Of a DNA stretch of 64,000 nt, positions 6,425 to 14,505 are shown one piece after another. The position numbers and the translations under genes are program-made. Source of the DNA: an uncultured Oscillospiraceae bacterium (GTDB taxonomy: Bacteria > Bacillota > Clostridia > Oscillospirales > Oscillospiraceae); assembly GCA_934597345.1 (NCBI GenBank), contig CAKTRJ010000002.1:1-64000 (forward strand), written 5' to 3'. A model generated the notes under the pieces. The model was not told where the DNA came from. It did not search any database and saw nothing but the letters and a program-made list of their open reading frames with translations. Positions within the stretch are counted from its first letter, which is position 1. The number at the start of each line of letters is the position of its first letter.

Positions 6425-6509
6425 ACCACTGCACAGACTGTCAGAAAGCGGCGGGGTGAGGGCACCCCGCCCTACGAAGAGCGGGCCGTCGAGGACGCCG
6501 GCCCCTACG
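6323..6509. repeat. Dispersed repeats (three modules)
   Basis: 6323-6390 carries the AAAACATGCC-GGTGGCATGTTTT hairpin module, which is seen in the opposite orientation at about 14530-14600. 6448-6477 is the GGCGGGGTGAGGGCACCCCG module. 6484-6509 is the GTCGAGGACGCCGGCCCC module that returns at 13227-13248. Confidence 0.75.
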
Positions 6510-6545
6510 AAGGGAAAAGGAGTACATAACGAGGAGGTGAACATC

Positions 6546-6875
6546 ATGGCGGCGAAGCCGAAGGAATATCTGTGGTTCATCAAAGCGCCGGGCCATGTGC
6601 AGGTGCCGGTGGTGGCGGCGGACTGGGAACAGGCCACCGTACAGGCGGCGAAGTTCTGGGACGTGCCATGGGCGAAGATCTTCTGCCAGTGCGAGCTGGT
6701 GCGGAAAACCGTGGTGATCCGCAATGTGTGCTGCCGGTGCGGCAAGCATTTCAACGCGCCCGGCGTGGAGTGCGAGCCATGCCGGATGATCCGTGCCACC
6801 GAGGAGCAGAACGCGCAGGCTGCCGAGCGGCGCTACTGGCAGCGGCATTACATCCGGAAGAGTTCGAAAGCGTAA
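6546..6875 (+). CDS. Phage zinc-finger protein
   Basis: 109 residues. Cys pairs CCRCGKHF and CEPCRM (about 59-80) form a likely zinc ribbon after an N-terminal ab domain (KEYLWFIKAPGHVQVPVVAA). GAGGAGGTG just upstream fixes the ATG at 6546. It begins the run of early genes leading to PcfK/PcfJ. Role unknown. Confidence 0.65.
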   Translation: MAAKPKEYLWFIKAPGHVQVPVVAADWEQATVQAAKFWDVPWAKIFCQCELVRKTVVIRNVCCRCGKHFNAPGVECEPCRMIRATEEQNAQAAERRYWQRHYIRKSSKA

Positions 6876-6896
6876 CGAAAAGAGGAGGATATTGGT

Positions 6897-7271
6897 ATGA
6901 GCAACTACGATTTTCTCACTGCGGCGCTGAAAAAGCTGGCAGAGGAAGAAAAGAAAGTGACCGGCCAGAAGGAGAGCGTCATTAAGCGGGAGGTACGCGC
7001 TGCATTGGAGGAGTTCTGCCGTCAGGACGCGGAATTTGCCCAAGCGGTGGTACAGGGCGGCAGCTTTGCGGACTGCCTGAAAAAGGTATGCGAGGGTGTG
7101 GGGAGCTGCATCAGCGACCTGAAAGCCTATCAGAAAGCGGCGGCGTTCTATTTTCCCGGCTGCGATGTGACCATGACAATGCGAATCGCTTTGTGCGAGA
7201 GCGACGCAAAGGCAGCTCCGGCGGCTGCGCCTGCTAAGGCCGTGACGCTGGATCTGACCGACTTCTGGTGA
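6897..7271 (+). CDS. PcfK-like protein
   Basis: 124 residues, mainly helical (ALKKLAEEEKKVTGQKE; VKREV-type start of helix 2; FADCLKKVCEGVGSCISDLK). It looks like the PcfK family and is followed by PcfJ, the partner with which it usually travels on plasmids and phages. The biochemical role is not established. GAGGAGG precedes the ATG; the stop overlaps the next start (TGATG). Confidence 0.65.
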   Translation: MSNYDFLTAALKKLAEEEKKVTGQKESVIKREVRAALEEFCRQDAEFAQAVVQGGSFADCLKKVCEGVGSCISDLKAYQKAAAFYFPGCDVTMTMRIALCESDAKAAPAAAPAKAVTLDLTDFW

Positions 7272-9013
7272 TGGCCATGGACAGCAGGAAAAGAGCGGAG
7301 GAACTGGTTCGTTTGGCCCCTGAGCTGAGCGATCCGGAAAAATTGGCCATCAACGCCCTGTTCCGGGCGTTTCTTTTCAAGCGGAACAGCACCGGTGAGG
7401 TGTGGACGACTTGCTGCCGGAAGCATGTTTTCATCAGGCCGGATACAGACAACGCGGACGAACTGCGTATTTTGCACGCACCGCACACACCGGAGCCGCA
7501 AAGCAGATGGGACAACACACCGCCGCCGAAAATGCGGGCAAAGTGTCCCTACTGCGGCAAAGAAGTCACGGTGAAGGAGCTGCGCTACAGCGGTCGGAGA
7601 AAGGCCCTTGGGGAATTCCAGCGGGCGGTGGTGCTGCGGCAATGGCGCGGGGCACTGTGGGCCACAGCGTGGGACTGCTTCAAGGATTACGAAGGCAAGG
7701 AACCAGTGACCAACGCACCGGTTCTGACTATGCTGCCAAAGGCGAAGCTGCTGGGCGCTTACCGCTTTACGCCGGGAAAGGTAGAAGCTGCCACACGGGT
7801 ATGGTGGAGCGACGGCCCCTTCGACTACAGCTATCAGGACACACCGGGGAAAAATGCCGGTCATAAGGGCGGTATGTGGCATATCCACTCGCCCTATGGA
7901 TTTTGCAGTGAGTTGGGCAAGAGCTATGACATGATCGGACTGCCGGAGCTGAAGAAGGGCGCCCTGCGCTGGTGCCGTCTGGAACAGGTGCGGATCGCCA
8001 GCGACGACTTTATAGAGCTGCTGACGGCGGCCTGTTTTTATCCGAAGCAGGTCGAATGGCTGGTAAAGCTGGGTCTGCAAGATGCTGTCCGGGACTTGGC
8101 AGGGCGGGGCGTAAAGAACGCCGCTGCTGTGAAGTGGAACGCCAATACACCGGCGGTGTTCCTTGGGTGCGGCGTGAAGGAGCTGGACGCGATCACGAAA
8201 GAGAGTGATCGCCCGTTGGTGGCGCTGCGTATCTATCGGGCGCTGCACGATATGACACAAGCACCGACGCCGGAGGAGTGCGCGGCGCTGGCGGACTGCG
8301 CGGATGACCGCACGCTGCGTGTCCTTCTGCCAAGAATGAAACGTTATGGGCTGCGGATTCCGAAGCTGATTTCCTATTTGGAAAAGATACGGCGTCACGG
8401 GAAAATACACTGGAGCAATAATGCCGCGCTTTCCGCCTATGCCGATTACATCACGGCGGCAGACGGGTGCGGGCTGGATCTGAGCAATACCATCCACCTG
8501 CTGCCGAGAGACTTCTGGGAGAAGCACGACACGGTAACGGCGGCATGGAGCGCGATCTGCGCAAACCGGCGCAATTCAGAAGCGAACGCAAAATACAAGG
8601 CGCGGCTGCCAAAGCTGACCGCCAGATACCTCTATTGGAGCGACACGCTCCTGATCCGCGCCCCGGTCAACGCTGGAGAGATCGTGGAGGAGGGCAAGCG
8701 GCTGGAGCACTGCGTGGGCGGCTATGCTGACCGCCACCTGTCAGGCAAGACGACAATCCTGTTTCTCCGGCGGAGGGACAAGCCCCATGTGCCGTTGGTC
8801 ACGATTGAAATGGATGGGAACACGATCCGGCAGGTTTACGGGTATCGCAACGATCGCGCGAGCTGCCCGGAGAATCCGAAGGGGATACCGGCCCGGAAAC
8901 TGTATGGGGCATTTCTGGACGAATGGCTGGAATGGCTGAACGCCGGCAGCAAGCGCTATAAGGACGGCAGGCCCAAGCTGCCGAGAAAGAAACACAAGGA
9001 GGATGTGGCATGA
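7271..9013 (+). CDS. PcfJ-like protein
   Basis: 580 residues. An N-terminal zinc ribbon is seen (CPYCGKEV at about 92-99, pairing with an upstream Cys). The C-terminal PcfJ signature includes EGKRLEHCVGGYADR, KTTILFLRR and VTIEMDGNTIRQVYG (about 470-540). The family is common on Gram-positive plasmids and phages; function is not settled, although nucleic-acid work is likely. GTG at 7268 and ATG at 7277 are alternative starts; 7271 is chosen for the TGATG overlap with the PcfK-like gene. Confidence 0.8.
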   Translation: MAMDSRKRAEELVRLAPELSDPEKLAINALFRAFLFKRNSTGEVWTTCCRKHVFIRPDTDNADELRILHAPHTPEPQSRWDNTPPPKMRAKCPYCGKEVTVKELRYSGRRKALGEFQRAVVLRQWRGALWATAWDCFKDYEGKEPVTNAPVLTMLPKAKLLGAYRFTPGKVEAATRVWWSDGPFDYSYQDTPGKNAGHKGGMWHIHSPYGFCSELGKSYDMIGLPELKKGALRWCRLEQVRIASDDFIELLTAACFYPKQVEWLVKLGLQDAVRDLAGRGVKNAAAVKWNANTPAVFLGCGVKELDAITKESDRPLVALRIYRALHDMTQAPTPEECAALADCADDRTLRVLLPRMKRYGLRIPKLISYLEKIRRHGKIHWSNNAALSAYADYITAADGCGLDLSNTIHLLPRDFWEKHDTVTAAWSAICANRRNSEANAKYKARLPKLTARYLYWSDTLLIRAPVNAGEIVEEGKRLEHCVGGYADRHLSGKTTILFLRRRDKPHVPLVTIEMDGNTIRQVYGYRNDRASCPENPKGIPARKLYGAFLDEWLEWLNAGSKRYKDGRPKLPRKKHKEDVA

Positions 9014-9972
9014 GTGAATTTATGACGGCGGCGGAAATGGCCGAGCTGGCCGAGATGGACGCTGCCTTTGAGGAGCGGGACATCGAGGTCATCACCGAGG
9101 AGATCAACTTCTACAAGCGGCAGGCCGGGAGCGCCATTCTGGAGATCGGCAAGCGGCTGGTGGAAGCGAAAGCGCAGCTTTCCCACGGGGAATGGCTGCC
9201 ATGGCTGGAGGAAAAGGTGGCCTTTTCCGAGCGCAGCGCACAGCAGTATATGCGGCTGTGGAAGGAGTACGGCAAATCCGCATTATCTGCGGATTTGAGT
9301 ATCTCCAAAGCATTGGTATTACTGGCTTTGCCGGAATCTGAGCGGGAGGATTTCACCACCGGAACGCACAGTGTGAACGGCGAGGAAAAGACCGTTTCCG
9401 CCATGACGGTGAAGGAGCTGGAAAAGGCCATTGCCGAGCGGAACGCCGCACGGGAGGAGGCCGAGAAAGCCGCCGCTGACATTCAGGAGGCAAAGGACAC
9501 CGCGCTTGCCGCGCAGGAGGCGCTGGCCCGCGTGCGGAAGGAGCTGGAGGAGCTGCGCACCCGCCCCGTGGAGGTGGCGGTGCAGACGGTGGACGCCAGC
9601 GCGGAGCAGATCGCCGCCGCCCGCCTTGAAGCGGAGAAGGCCGCTGCCGCACAGGTGGAAAAGGCGAAAAAGACGCTGGAGGATGCGCAGGAGCGCCTGC
9701 GGAAGGCCGAGGAGCAGACTGCCGCTGCCGCCAAGGAAAAGGACGCGGCGCTGGACGCCGCCAAGAGCTACAAGGCCGAAGCGGAAGCCGCCCGGAAGAA
9801 GCTGGCGGCATCGGGCAACGAGGGCCTGATCAAGTTCAAAACGCTGTTCGACCAGACGGTGGAAAACGTGAACCGACTGGCGGAGCTGCTGCGGCAGCAG
9901 CCGGAGGGCGAGCGGGAGAAACTGAGCCGGGCCATGCAGGCCCTGAGCCAGCAGATTGGAGGGATCGCATGA
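9010..9972 (+). CDS. DUF3102 protein with long coiled coil
   Basis: 320 residues. The N-terminal DUF3102 region has FYKRQAGSAILEIGKRLVEA, HGEWLPWLEEKVAFSER and AQQYMRLWKEYG (about 37-85), a pattern related to ParB/KorB-type DNA-binding modules. It is followed by an Ala/Glu/Lys-rich coiled coil (about 135-270) and a C-terminal helix. Overlaps both neighbours by 4 bp. Probably a DNA-binding phage protein; partner unknown. Confidence 0.75.
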   Translation: MSEFMTAAEMAELAEMDAAFEERDIEVITEEINFYKRQAGSAILEIGKRLVEAKAQLSHGEWLPWLEEKVAFSERSAQQYMRLWKEYGKSALSADLSISKALVLLALPESEREDFTTGTHSVNGEEKTVSAMTVKELEKAIAERNAAREEAEKAAADIQEAKDTALAAQEALARVRKELEELRTRPVEVAVQTVDASAEQIAAARLEAEKAAAAQVEKAKKTLEDAQERLRKAEEQTAAAAKEKDAALDAAKSYKAEAEAARKKLAASGNEGLIKFKTLFDQTVENVNRLAELLRQQPEGEREKLSRAMQALSQQIGGIA

Positions 9973-10349
9973 AAAGAGAGGAAATTGTGACGGCGCTGCG
10001 GTGCTGTGCATTTAACGGTGAAGATTCTTGCGAACACTGTACAGAGTGCCCTGCGGCGGGCGATGATTGCGAAAGTGAATTGCAGTTTGCCGCCGCCGAG
10101 CTGATCGAGAGCCAGAGGCGGGAGATCGAAGCGCTGCGGCGGGCAAATGAGGGTCTGCGGTTTAATCTGGCGGCATTGCATGGCTCCGGCGGGCATCCCG
10201 ATCCGGTTGGCCCAAAAGGCCAGATGGCAGAATGTCCGGTATGCGGCGGAATGTGCGATTGGGCACCGGAAACAGATATCAGCACCTGCCGAGCGTGTGG
10301 GTATACCAACGGAACGGCGCAGAAAGCGGAGGTATCTTCAGATGAATAA
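9969..10349 (+). CDS. Cys-rich phage protein
   Basis: 126 residues. N-terminal half: EEIVTALRCC, CEHCTEC and AAELIESQRREIEALRR. C-terminal half: a zinc ribbon CPVCGGMCDW...CRACGYTN. The N-terminal half is paralogous to the protein at 13372. Overlaps the DUF3102 gene and the next gene. Confidence 0.65.
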   Translation: MKREEIVTALRCCAFNGEDSCEHCTECPAAGDDCESELQFAAAELIESQRREIEALRRANEGLRFNLAALHGSGGHPDPVGPKGQMAECPVCGGMCDWAPETDISTCRACGYTNGTAQKAEVSSDE

Positions 10350-10695
10350 ATCAGCAAAACGCATTGCATTGTTCATGCTGGCGATGGTGTTGTTGCTGGT
10401 GATCGTGTCTTGCGGCTACACCGCTTCACGCGAAATGGTCAGCCGGGAAGCCATAGACCGGCGGTACACCGCCGCCTACGACAGCATTGAGACGGATTAT
10501 CAGTACAAGTACAACCTGTTTGAAGGGGCTTTTGCGCTGGTGCCGGAGGTCAAGACCGTACATCACGAGGAAGTATATGAAGTGCTGTACCGCACCACCT
10601 ACGATGACGGCAGCACGCGGGACCGGTGGGAGACCGTCAGGAAGGAAGAATGGGAGGCGGCTGGGTACATCAAATCGTTGGAGGTATTGCCATGA
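10342..10695 (+). CDS. Probable phage lipoprotein or membrane-anchored protein
   Basis: 117 residues. A basic N-terminus and a hydrophobic helix end in LLVIVSCG, a fair lipobox with Cys24, followed by a soluble helical and beta region. The start is chosen at 10342, overlapping the upstream stop by 8 bp. A surface lipoprotein on a prophage could act in superinfection exclusion, but nothing here proves it. Confidence 0.55.
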   Translation: MNKSAKRIALFMLAMVLLLVIVSCGYTASREMVSREAIDRRYTAAYDSIETDYQYKYNLFEGAFALVPEVKTVHHEEVYEVLYRTTYDDGSTRDRWETVRKEEWEAAGYIKSLEVLP

Positions 10696-10901
10696 AAGAA
10701 AAAATCGTTGCTGTGTGGGGTAAGTTGATTTGTGATCCGCTGTCGGCGGACAAGCCGGAGGCCATCGGGCCGGAGGTGCGCCGGAAGGCGCGGGAGATAC
10801 TGATGGAGGAGCTGGAGAGCAAGGGCCTGATCCGCTATCAGATGCTGAACGGCATACTGTATGCCGGTATCCGGGCAGCCGCGCCGGAGGATAAGACATG
10901 A
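10692..10901 (+). CDS. Small phage protein, unknown
   Basis: 69 residues (EKIVAVWGKLICDPLSADKP; VRRKAREILMEELESKGLI). Start overlaps the previous stop (ATGA) and its stop overlaps the next start. Confidence 0.55.
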   Translation: MKEKIVAVWGKLICDPLSADKPEAIGPEVRRKAREILMEELESKGLIRYQMLNGILYAGIRAAAPEDKT

Positions 10902-10999
10902 CCTGCCCGGTGTGCGGGGGAGTGAGCTGTGCGCTGCCAGTGGCAGATGAAGCACAGCGAGCGAGTGGCAGCGGTCAAAATTTCAAGCGCCCGCCGTAA
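10898..10999 (+). pseudogene. Zinc-ribbon gene cut off by a dispersed repeat
   Basis: Starts MTCPVCGG, the first half of a zinc ribbon, in ATGA overlap with the gene before it. After about 20 residues the frame enters the repeat at 10955-11032 and stops. The second Cys pair is missing. Confidence 0.5.
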
Positions 11000-11032
11000 G
11001 GCAGCGTGGAAATTTTGGGCACCGCAACAGGG
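10955..11032. repeat. Dispersed 80-bp repeat, copy 1
   Basis: Contains GCGGTCAAAATTTCAAGCG, CCGCCGTAAGGCAGCGTGG and AAATTTTGGG-ACCGCAACAGG. Nearly identical to 13125-13209 (only a few differences). AAAATTTC and GAAATTTT are an inverted pair within it. Confidence 0.85.
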
Positions 11033-11077
11033 CAGGTTACGCAGAAGCCTGCACGAGGAAATCCAAAGGAGCAAACC

Positions 11078-11281
11078 ATGAAAAAATTACATGAGAACCG
11101 CTGCTACAAATGCGTATGGCGGCACACCGGCGGGGACTATCTATGCGACTTTGCCACGCTGGCCGCTCCGCTGACACGGGGCGGCGTATCGCCCGAAGCG
11201 TGCGGGCATTTTGTGGAGGGACACCGCATCCGCAACGCGGCAGAGCTGGAGAGGACGCTGAAAGTATTGGGGCTCGGGTAA
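11078..11281 (+). CDS. Small Cys-rich phage protein
   Basis: 67 residues with CYKCVWR and later CDF and ACGHF, a likely small metal site. AAAGGAG lies upstream of the ATG. Unknown role. Confidence 0.55.
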   Translation: MKKLHENRCYKCVWRHTGGDYLCDFATLAAPLTRGGVSPEACGHFVEGHRIRNAAELERTLKVLGLG

Positions 11282-11287
11282 AGTACA

Positions 11288-11368
11288 CGGCGGCCTGTGG
11301 GCAGGCCGCCCTACGACAACCTCTCCGGCGCTTCGCGCCACCTCTCCTTAAAAGGAGAGGCAAGGGCG
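11288..11368. repeat. Dispersed repeats before terminase
   Basis: CGGCCTGTGGGCAGGCCG module (11288-11315) then the CTCTCCGGCGCTTCGCGCCA plus AAGGAGAGG hairpin module (11319-11368). Confidence 0.8.
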
Positions 11369-11420
11369 TGGCAGAGCCGCCAGCCCCGCCGTATAAATCA
11401 CAAAGGGAGGGATCGTCGGC

Positions 11421-13106
11421 ATGAATCTGCGGAATCCGAAAGAATACTGTGAAAACCTGCTGATGATCCGCACCAAGAAGCAGGCGCTTGTGCCGCTGCG
11501 GTTCAACGAAGCCCAGAGCAACCTGTACGCCGTGATCCGGCAGCAGGCGGCTCTGGGCAAGCCCATCCGCATCATTGTGCTGAAAGGGCGGCAGGAGGGC
11601 ATCTCCACGGTGACGGAGGGACTGATGTTCCAGGACGCGGCCACACGGCCCAACGTGAAGACCCTGATCGTGGCCCATGACGCCAGCGCCACCAGCAACC
11701 TGTTCAAGATGAACAAGCTCTTTTACGACTGCCTGCCCCGGCGGGTGCAGCCCATGCGCAAGAACAGCAACGCCAAGGAGCTGGTATTTGAAAACCCGGC
11801 CAGAGACCGGAAAGTCAAGGCGCGGCGGCCGGGCCTGCGCAGTTCCATCCGGTGCCAGACGGCGGGCAGCGGCGGCGTTGGCCGATCGGACACGCTGACA
11901 AATGTACATATTTCCGAGTACGCCTTTTGGCCGAAAGACAAGAAGGATCTGCTGCTGGGCATTATGCAGTCGGTTCCCAATGATCCCAGCACGATGGTGG
12001 TGATTGAATCCACCGCCAACGGCTACGACCACTTCAAGGAGCTGTGGGACGGGGCGGAGAACGGCACCAACGAATGGATCCCGGTATTTTTGCCGTGGTA
12101 TCTGGAGAAGGGCTACCGCATGGCGGTGCCGCCCGGTACGGAGTGGACGGAGGAGGAGCGGCAGCTTCAACGGGATTTCGGATTGGACGGGGAGCAGCTG
12201 CAATGGCGGCGGTGGTGCATCCGGGCCAACTGCGGCAGCAGCGTGGACAAATTCCGGCAGGAGTACCCCAACACCCCGGCGGAGGCTTTTCTGTTGAGCG
12301 GCACGCCGTTCTTTGACAATCAGGCGCTGAGTGTGCAGCAGATGCACGCGCCGGAGCCGCTGGTCACCGGGTGGTTCACCTACGACGCGGTGGAGGAGCA
12401 GGGCGAGAAGCCCCGGAACTGGAAGTTCACCCCCGCTGCAGACGGCGCCGTCCGCATCTGGAAGGAGCCGGAGCAGGGCGTACCCTATGTGCTGGGCGGC
12501 GACACGGCGGGTGAGGGCAGCGACTGCTTCACGGCCCATGTGCTGGACAACCGCACCGGTGAGCAGGTGGCGGAGCTGCAGCAGCGGCAATCGGAGATCC
12601 TGTATGCCCGGCAGGTGTATTGTCTGGGCATGTACTATGGCGCGGCGCTGGCCGCCATCGAGGTGAACTTTTCCACCTATCCGGAGCGGAAGCTGGAGGA
12701 ATGGAATTATCCCAAGCTCTACCAGCGGGAGAGATTCGACACCTATCTCAAGTCCATGGTGAAGGCCTTCGGGTGGCAGACATCACCCGCCACCCGGCCC
12801 CAGATGCTGGCGGAGCTGCACACGGTGATGGAGGAAGCGCCGCAGGTGATAAAGAGCCGGTGGACGCTGGGCGAGATGATCGTATTCGTGTACGACAAGA
12901 ACCGGAAGCCCCAGGCGGCGGAGGGTCAGCATGACGACCTTGTGATCGCGGCCGCCATCGCCCACATGGCCCGAAGCCAGCAGCAATACACCGTGGAAGA
13001 GACCGGCGGCGACAGGAGCCACTGGACGCCGGATATGTGGGAGGACTACAGCCGGGCCGACCCGGAGACGAGGAAGATGCTGGAAAAGCGGTGGGGAGCG
13101 AACTGA
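11421..13106 (+). CDS. terL: Terminase large subunit
   Basis: 561 residues. The ATPase part has Walker A GRQEGIST (about 55-62) and Walker B TMVVIEST (about 190-197). The RNase H-like nuclease part has GGDTAGEGSD (about 356-365) and the closing acidic motif GQHDDLVIA (about 502-510). It packages DNA into the capsid at the portal. It is separated from its small subunit (17341) by 4.2 kb holding a lysin, a replication gene, a toxin-antitoxin pair and repeats, an unusual order. Confidence 0.93.
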   Translation: MNLRNPKEYCENLLMIRTKKQALVPLRFNEAQSNLYAVIRQQAALGKPIRIIVLKGRQEGISTVTEGLMFQDAATRPNVKTLIVAHDASATSNLFKMNKLFYDCLPRRVQPMRKNSNAKELVFENPARDRKVKARRPGLRSSIRCQTAGSGGVGRSDTLTNVHISEYAFWPKDKKDLLLGIMQSVPNDPSTMVVIESTANGYDHFKELWDGAENGTNEWIPVFLPWYLEKGYRMAVPPGTEWTEEERQLQRDFGLDGEQLQWRRWCIRANCGSSVDKFRQEYPNTPAEAFLLSGTPFFDNQALSVQQMHAPEPLVTGWFTYDAVEEQGEKPRNWKFTPAADGAVRIWKEPEQGVPYVLGGDTAGEGSDCFTAHVLDNRTGEQVAELQQRQSEILYARQVYCLGMYYGAALAAIEVNFSTYPERKLEEWNYPKLYQRERFDTYLKSMVKAFGWQTSPATRPQMLAELHTVMEEAPQVIKSRWTLGEMIVFVYDKNRKPQAAEGQHDDLVIAAAIAHMARSQQQYTVEETGGDRSHWTPDMWEDYSRADPETRKMLEKRWGAN

Positions 13107-13124
13107 GCGCCGCCTGTGGCGGAT

Positions 13125-13360
13125 GCAGCGAAGTGAGCGAGTGGCCGCGGTCAAAATTTCAAGCGTCCGCCGTAAGGCAGCGTGGAAATTTTGGGTACCG
13201 CAACAGGACGCGGAACCAAACGGACCGTCGAGGACGCCGGCCCCTACAACCGGATCCCGAAGGACACAAGTGAACGGCGGCGGGGTGTGGGCACCCCGCC
13301 CTACGAAATCACCACCATTCAACATATCCGTAGGGCGGCCTGCCCTCAGGCCGCCGTGAA
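13125..13360. repeat. Dispersed repeats, including copy 2 of the 80-bp repeat
   Basis: 13125-13209 is copy 2 of the 10955 repeat. Then come GTCGAGGACGCCGGCCCC (13227-13248), GGCGGGGTGTGGGCACCCCG (13274-13304) and GTAGGGCGGCCTGCCCTCAG (13331-13360). No gene. Confidence 0.85.
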
Positions 13361-13371
13361 AGGAGATTACC

Positions 13372-13635
13372 ATGGAAAACGAAAAGAAGCCTACACGGGA
13401 GGAGATCGTGCGGTCGCTGCGATGGTGCGATACAGGCACTGAGGATGGCTGCGATAATTGCACTTTCGAGCCAAAGTGCGACGAGGATGCAGTTACCTGC
13501 GTGAGCCACCTGTGCGGTGTTGCCGCCGATCTGATCGAAGAGCTGACCGACCGGTGCGCACGGTACGCCGAGGAGATCATGGAGCTGAAGGAACAGCTGA
13601 TGACCTCTCCGGCGCTTCGCGCCACCTCTCCTTAA
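13372..13635 (+). CDS. Cys-rich phage protein, paralogue of 9969, repeat-extended
   Basis: 87 residues. TREEIVRSLRWCDTG, CDNCTFEPKC and AADLIEEL match the N-terminal half of the protein at 9969. The last 11 residues (MTSPALRATSP) are encoded by the dispersed repeat starting at 13601, so the original C-terminus is lost or replaced. AAAGGAG precedes ATG. Confidence 0.6.
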   Translation: MENEKKPTREEIVRSLRWCDTGTEDGCDNCTFEPKCDEDAVTCVSHLCGVAADLIEELTDRCARYAEEIMELKEQLMTSPALRATSP

Positions 13636-13741
13636 AAGGAGAGGCAAGAGGGGCGTCCTTGGCTCCCCTTTTAAGGGGAGCTGTCAGCGCTCTGCGCTGA
13701 CTGAGAGGTAGCGCGGGCGGACAGAGTCGTCCGCCCCTACA
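13601..13741. repeat. Dispersed repeats
   Basis: CTCTCCGGCGCTTCGCGCCA plus AAGGAGAGG module, CTTGGCTCCCC...GGGGAGCTGTCAGCG module, then GGGCGGACAGAGTCGTCCGC. Same order as at 5740-5880. Confidence 0.85.
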
Positions 13742-13779
13742 ACCGGATATAAAGGTCAATATTTGAAAGGAGCAGAAAA

Positions 13780-14505
13780 ATGAAATACAAAATCTACATC
13801 TCCCCGGAGGATCGGGCCAGTAATGTGTACGCTTCCAGCGCCCTGTGGAACGGGCATACCACCAATGAGAAGGAGCAGATGGGGCGCTGCGCCGACTATA
13901 TGGAGCGGGGACTGCTGCGGTGCGGCAGCTTTGAGGTCATCAATGCCCAGTACGGCAACATGTACGACCGGGTGAAGGAGTCCAACAACTGGCCCGCCGA
14001 CATGCACGTCGCGCCTCACACCAACGGCTTTAACGGCAAGGCAGCGGGGACACGGGTACACTGCTATCCCAGCGACCGGAGCCGCCGCATCGGCAAACTG
14101 ATCCAGAACCGTATTGCGCCGCTGTCGCCTGGTGCGCCGGACAAGCTGGTGGAGGACGACCGGCTCTATGAGCTGCGCGCGTCCCACATGCCGGCAGTGC
14201 TGCCGGAGTTCGGATTCCATGATAACCCGGAGGAGGCACAATGGCTGGTGGACAACATGGAGCGGATCGCCGAGGAGACGGTGCAGGCCATCTGTGAGTA
14301 CTTCGACGTGGCCTATGTCCCGCCTGCCGAGGATGACAGCGGCACGGCGGCGGAACCGTCGGTGCCGGAGGAGAAGCCGCAGGAGAACGCCCTGTACCGG
14401 GTACAGGTGGGCGCGTTCCGGGTGCTGGCCAACGCGGAGGCCTTCCGGGCCAAGGCAGAGGCGGCGGGCTTCGACGGGGCCTATGTGGTGAAGGTGGAAA
14501 GTTAA
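13780..14505 (+). CDS. Endolysin: N-acetylmuramoyl-L-alanine amidase with SPOR domain
   Basis: 241 residues. Amidase_3-type catalytic domain (about 1-175) with YISPEDRASN, the Zn-site region MHVAPHTNG (about 70-78) and the catalytic Glu in LPEFGFH. A Pro/Glu linker leads to a C-terminal SPOR domain (about 203-241, YRVQVGAFRVLANAEAFRAK) that binds denuded glycan strands. It cuts the stem peptide from peptidoglycan to release phage. Its location among early/packaging genes, 15 kb from the holin genes, is odd. Confidence 0.88.
   Translation: MKYKIYISPEDRASNVYASSALWNGHTTNEKEQMGRCADYMERGLLRCGSFEVINAQYGNMYDRVKESNNWPADMHVAPHTNGFNGKAAGTRVHCYPSDRSRRIGKLIQNRIAPLSPGAPDKLVEDDRLYELRASHMPAVLPEFGFHDNPEEAQWLVDNMERIAEETVQAICEYFDVAYVPPAEDDSGTAAEPSVPEEKPQENALYRVQVGAFRVLANAEAFRAKAEAAGFDGAYVVKVES

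Noticed and set aside
9835..10369. Minus-strand frames over the DUF3102 region
   Set aside because: Shadows; the + strand genes overlap by 4-8 bp as a coupled operon.
11037..12590. 517-codon minus-strand frame
   Set aside because: Antisense shadow of the terminase large subunit, His/Arg/Leu-rich as such shadows are.
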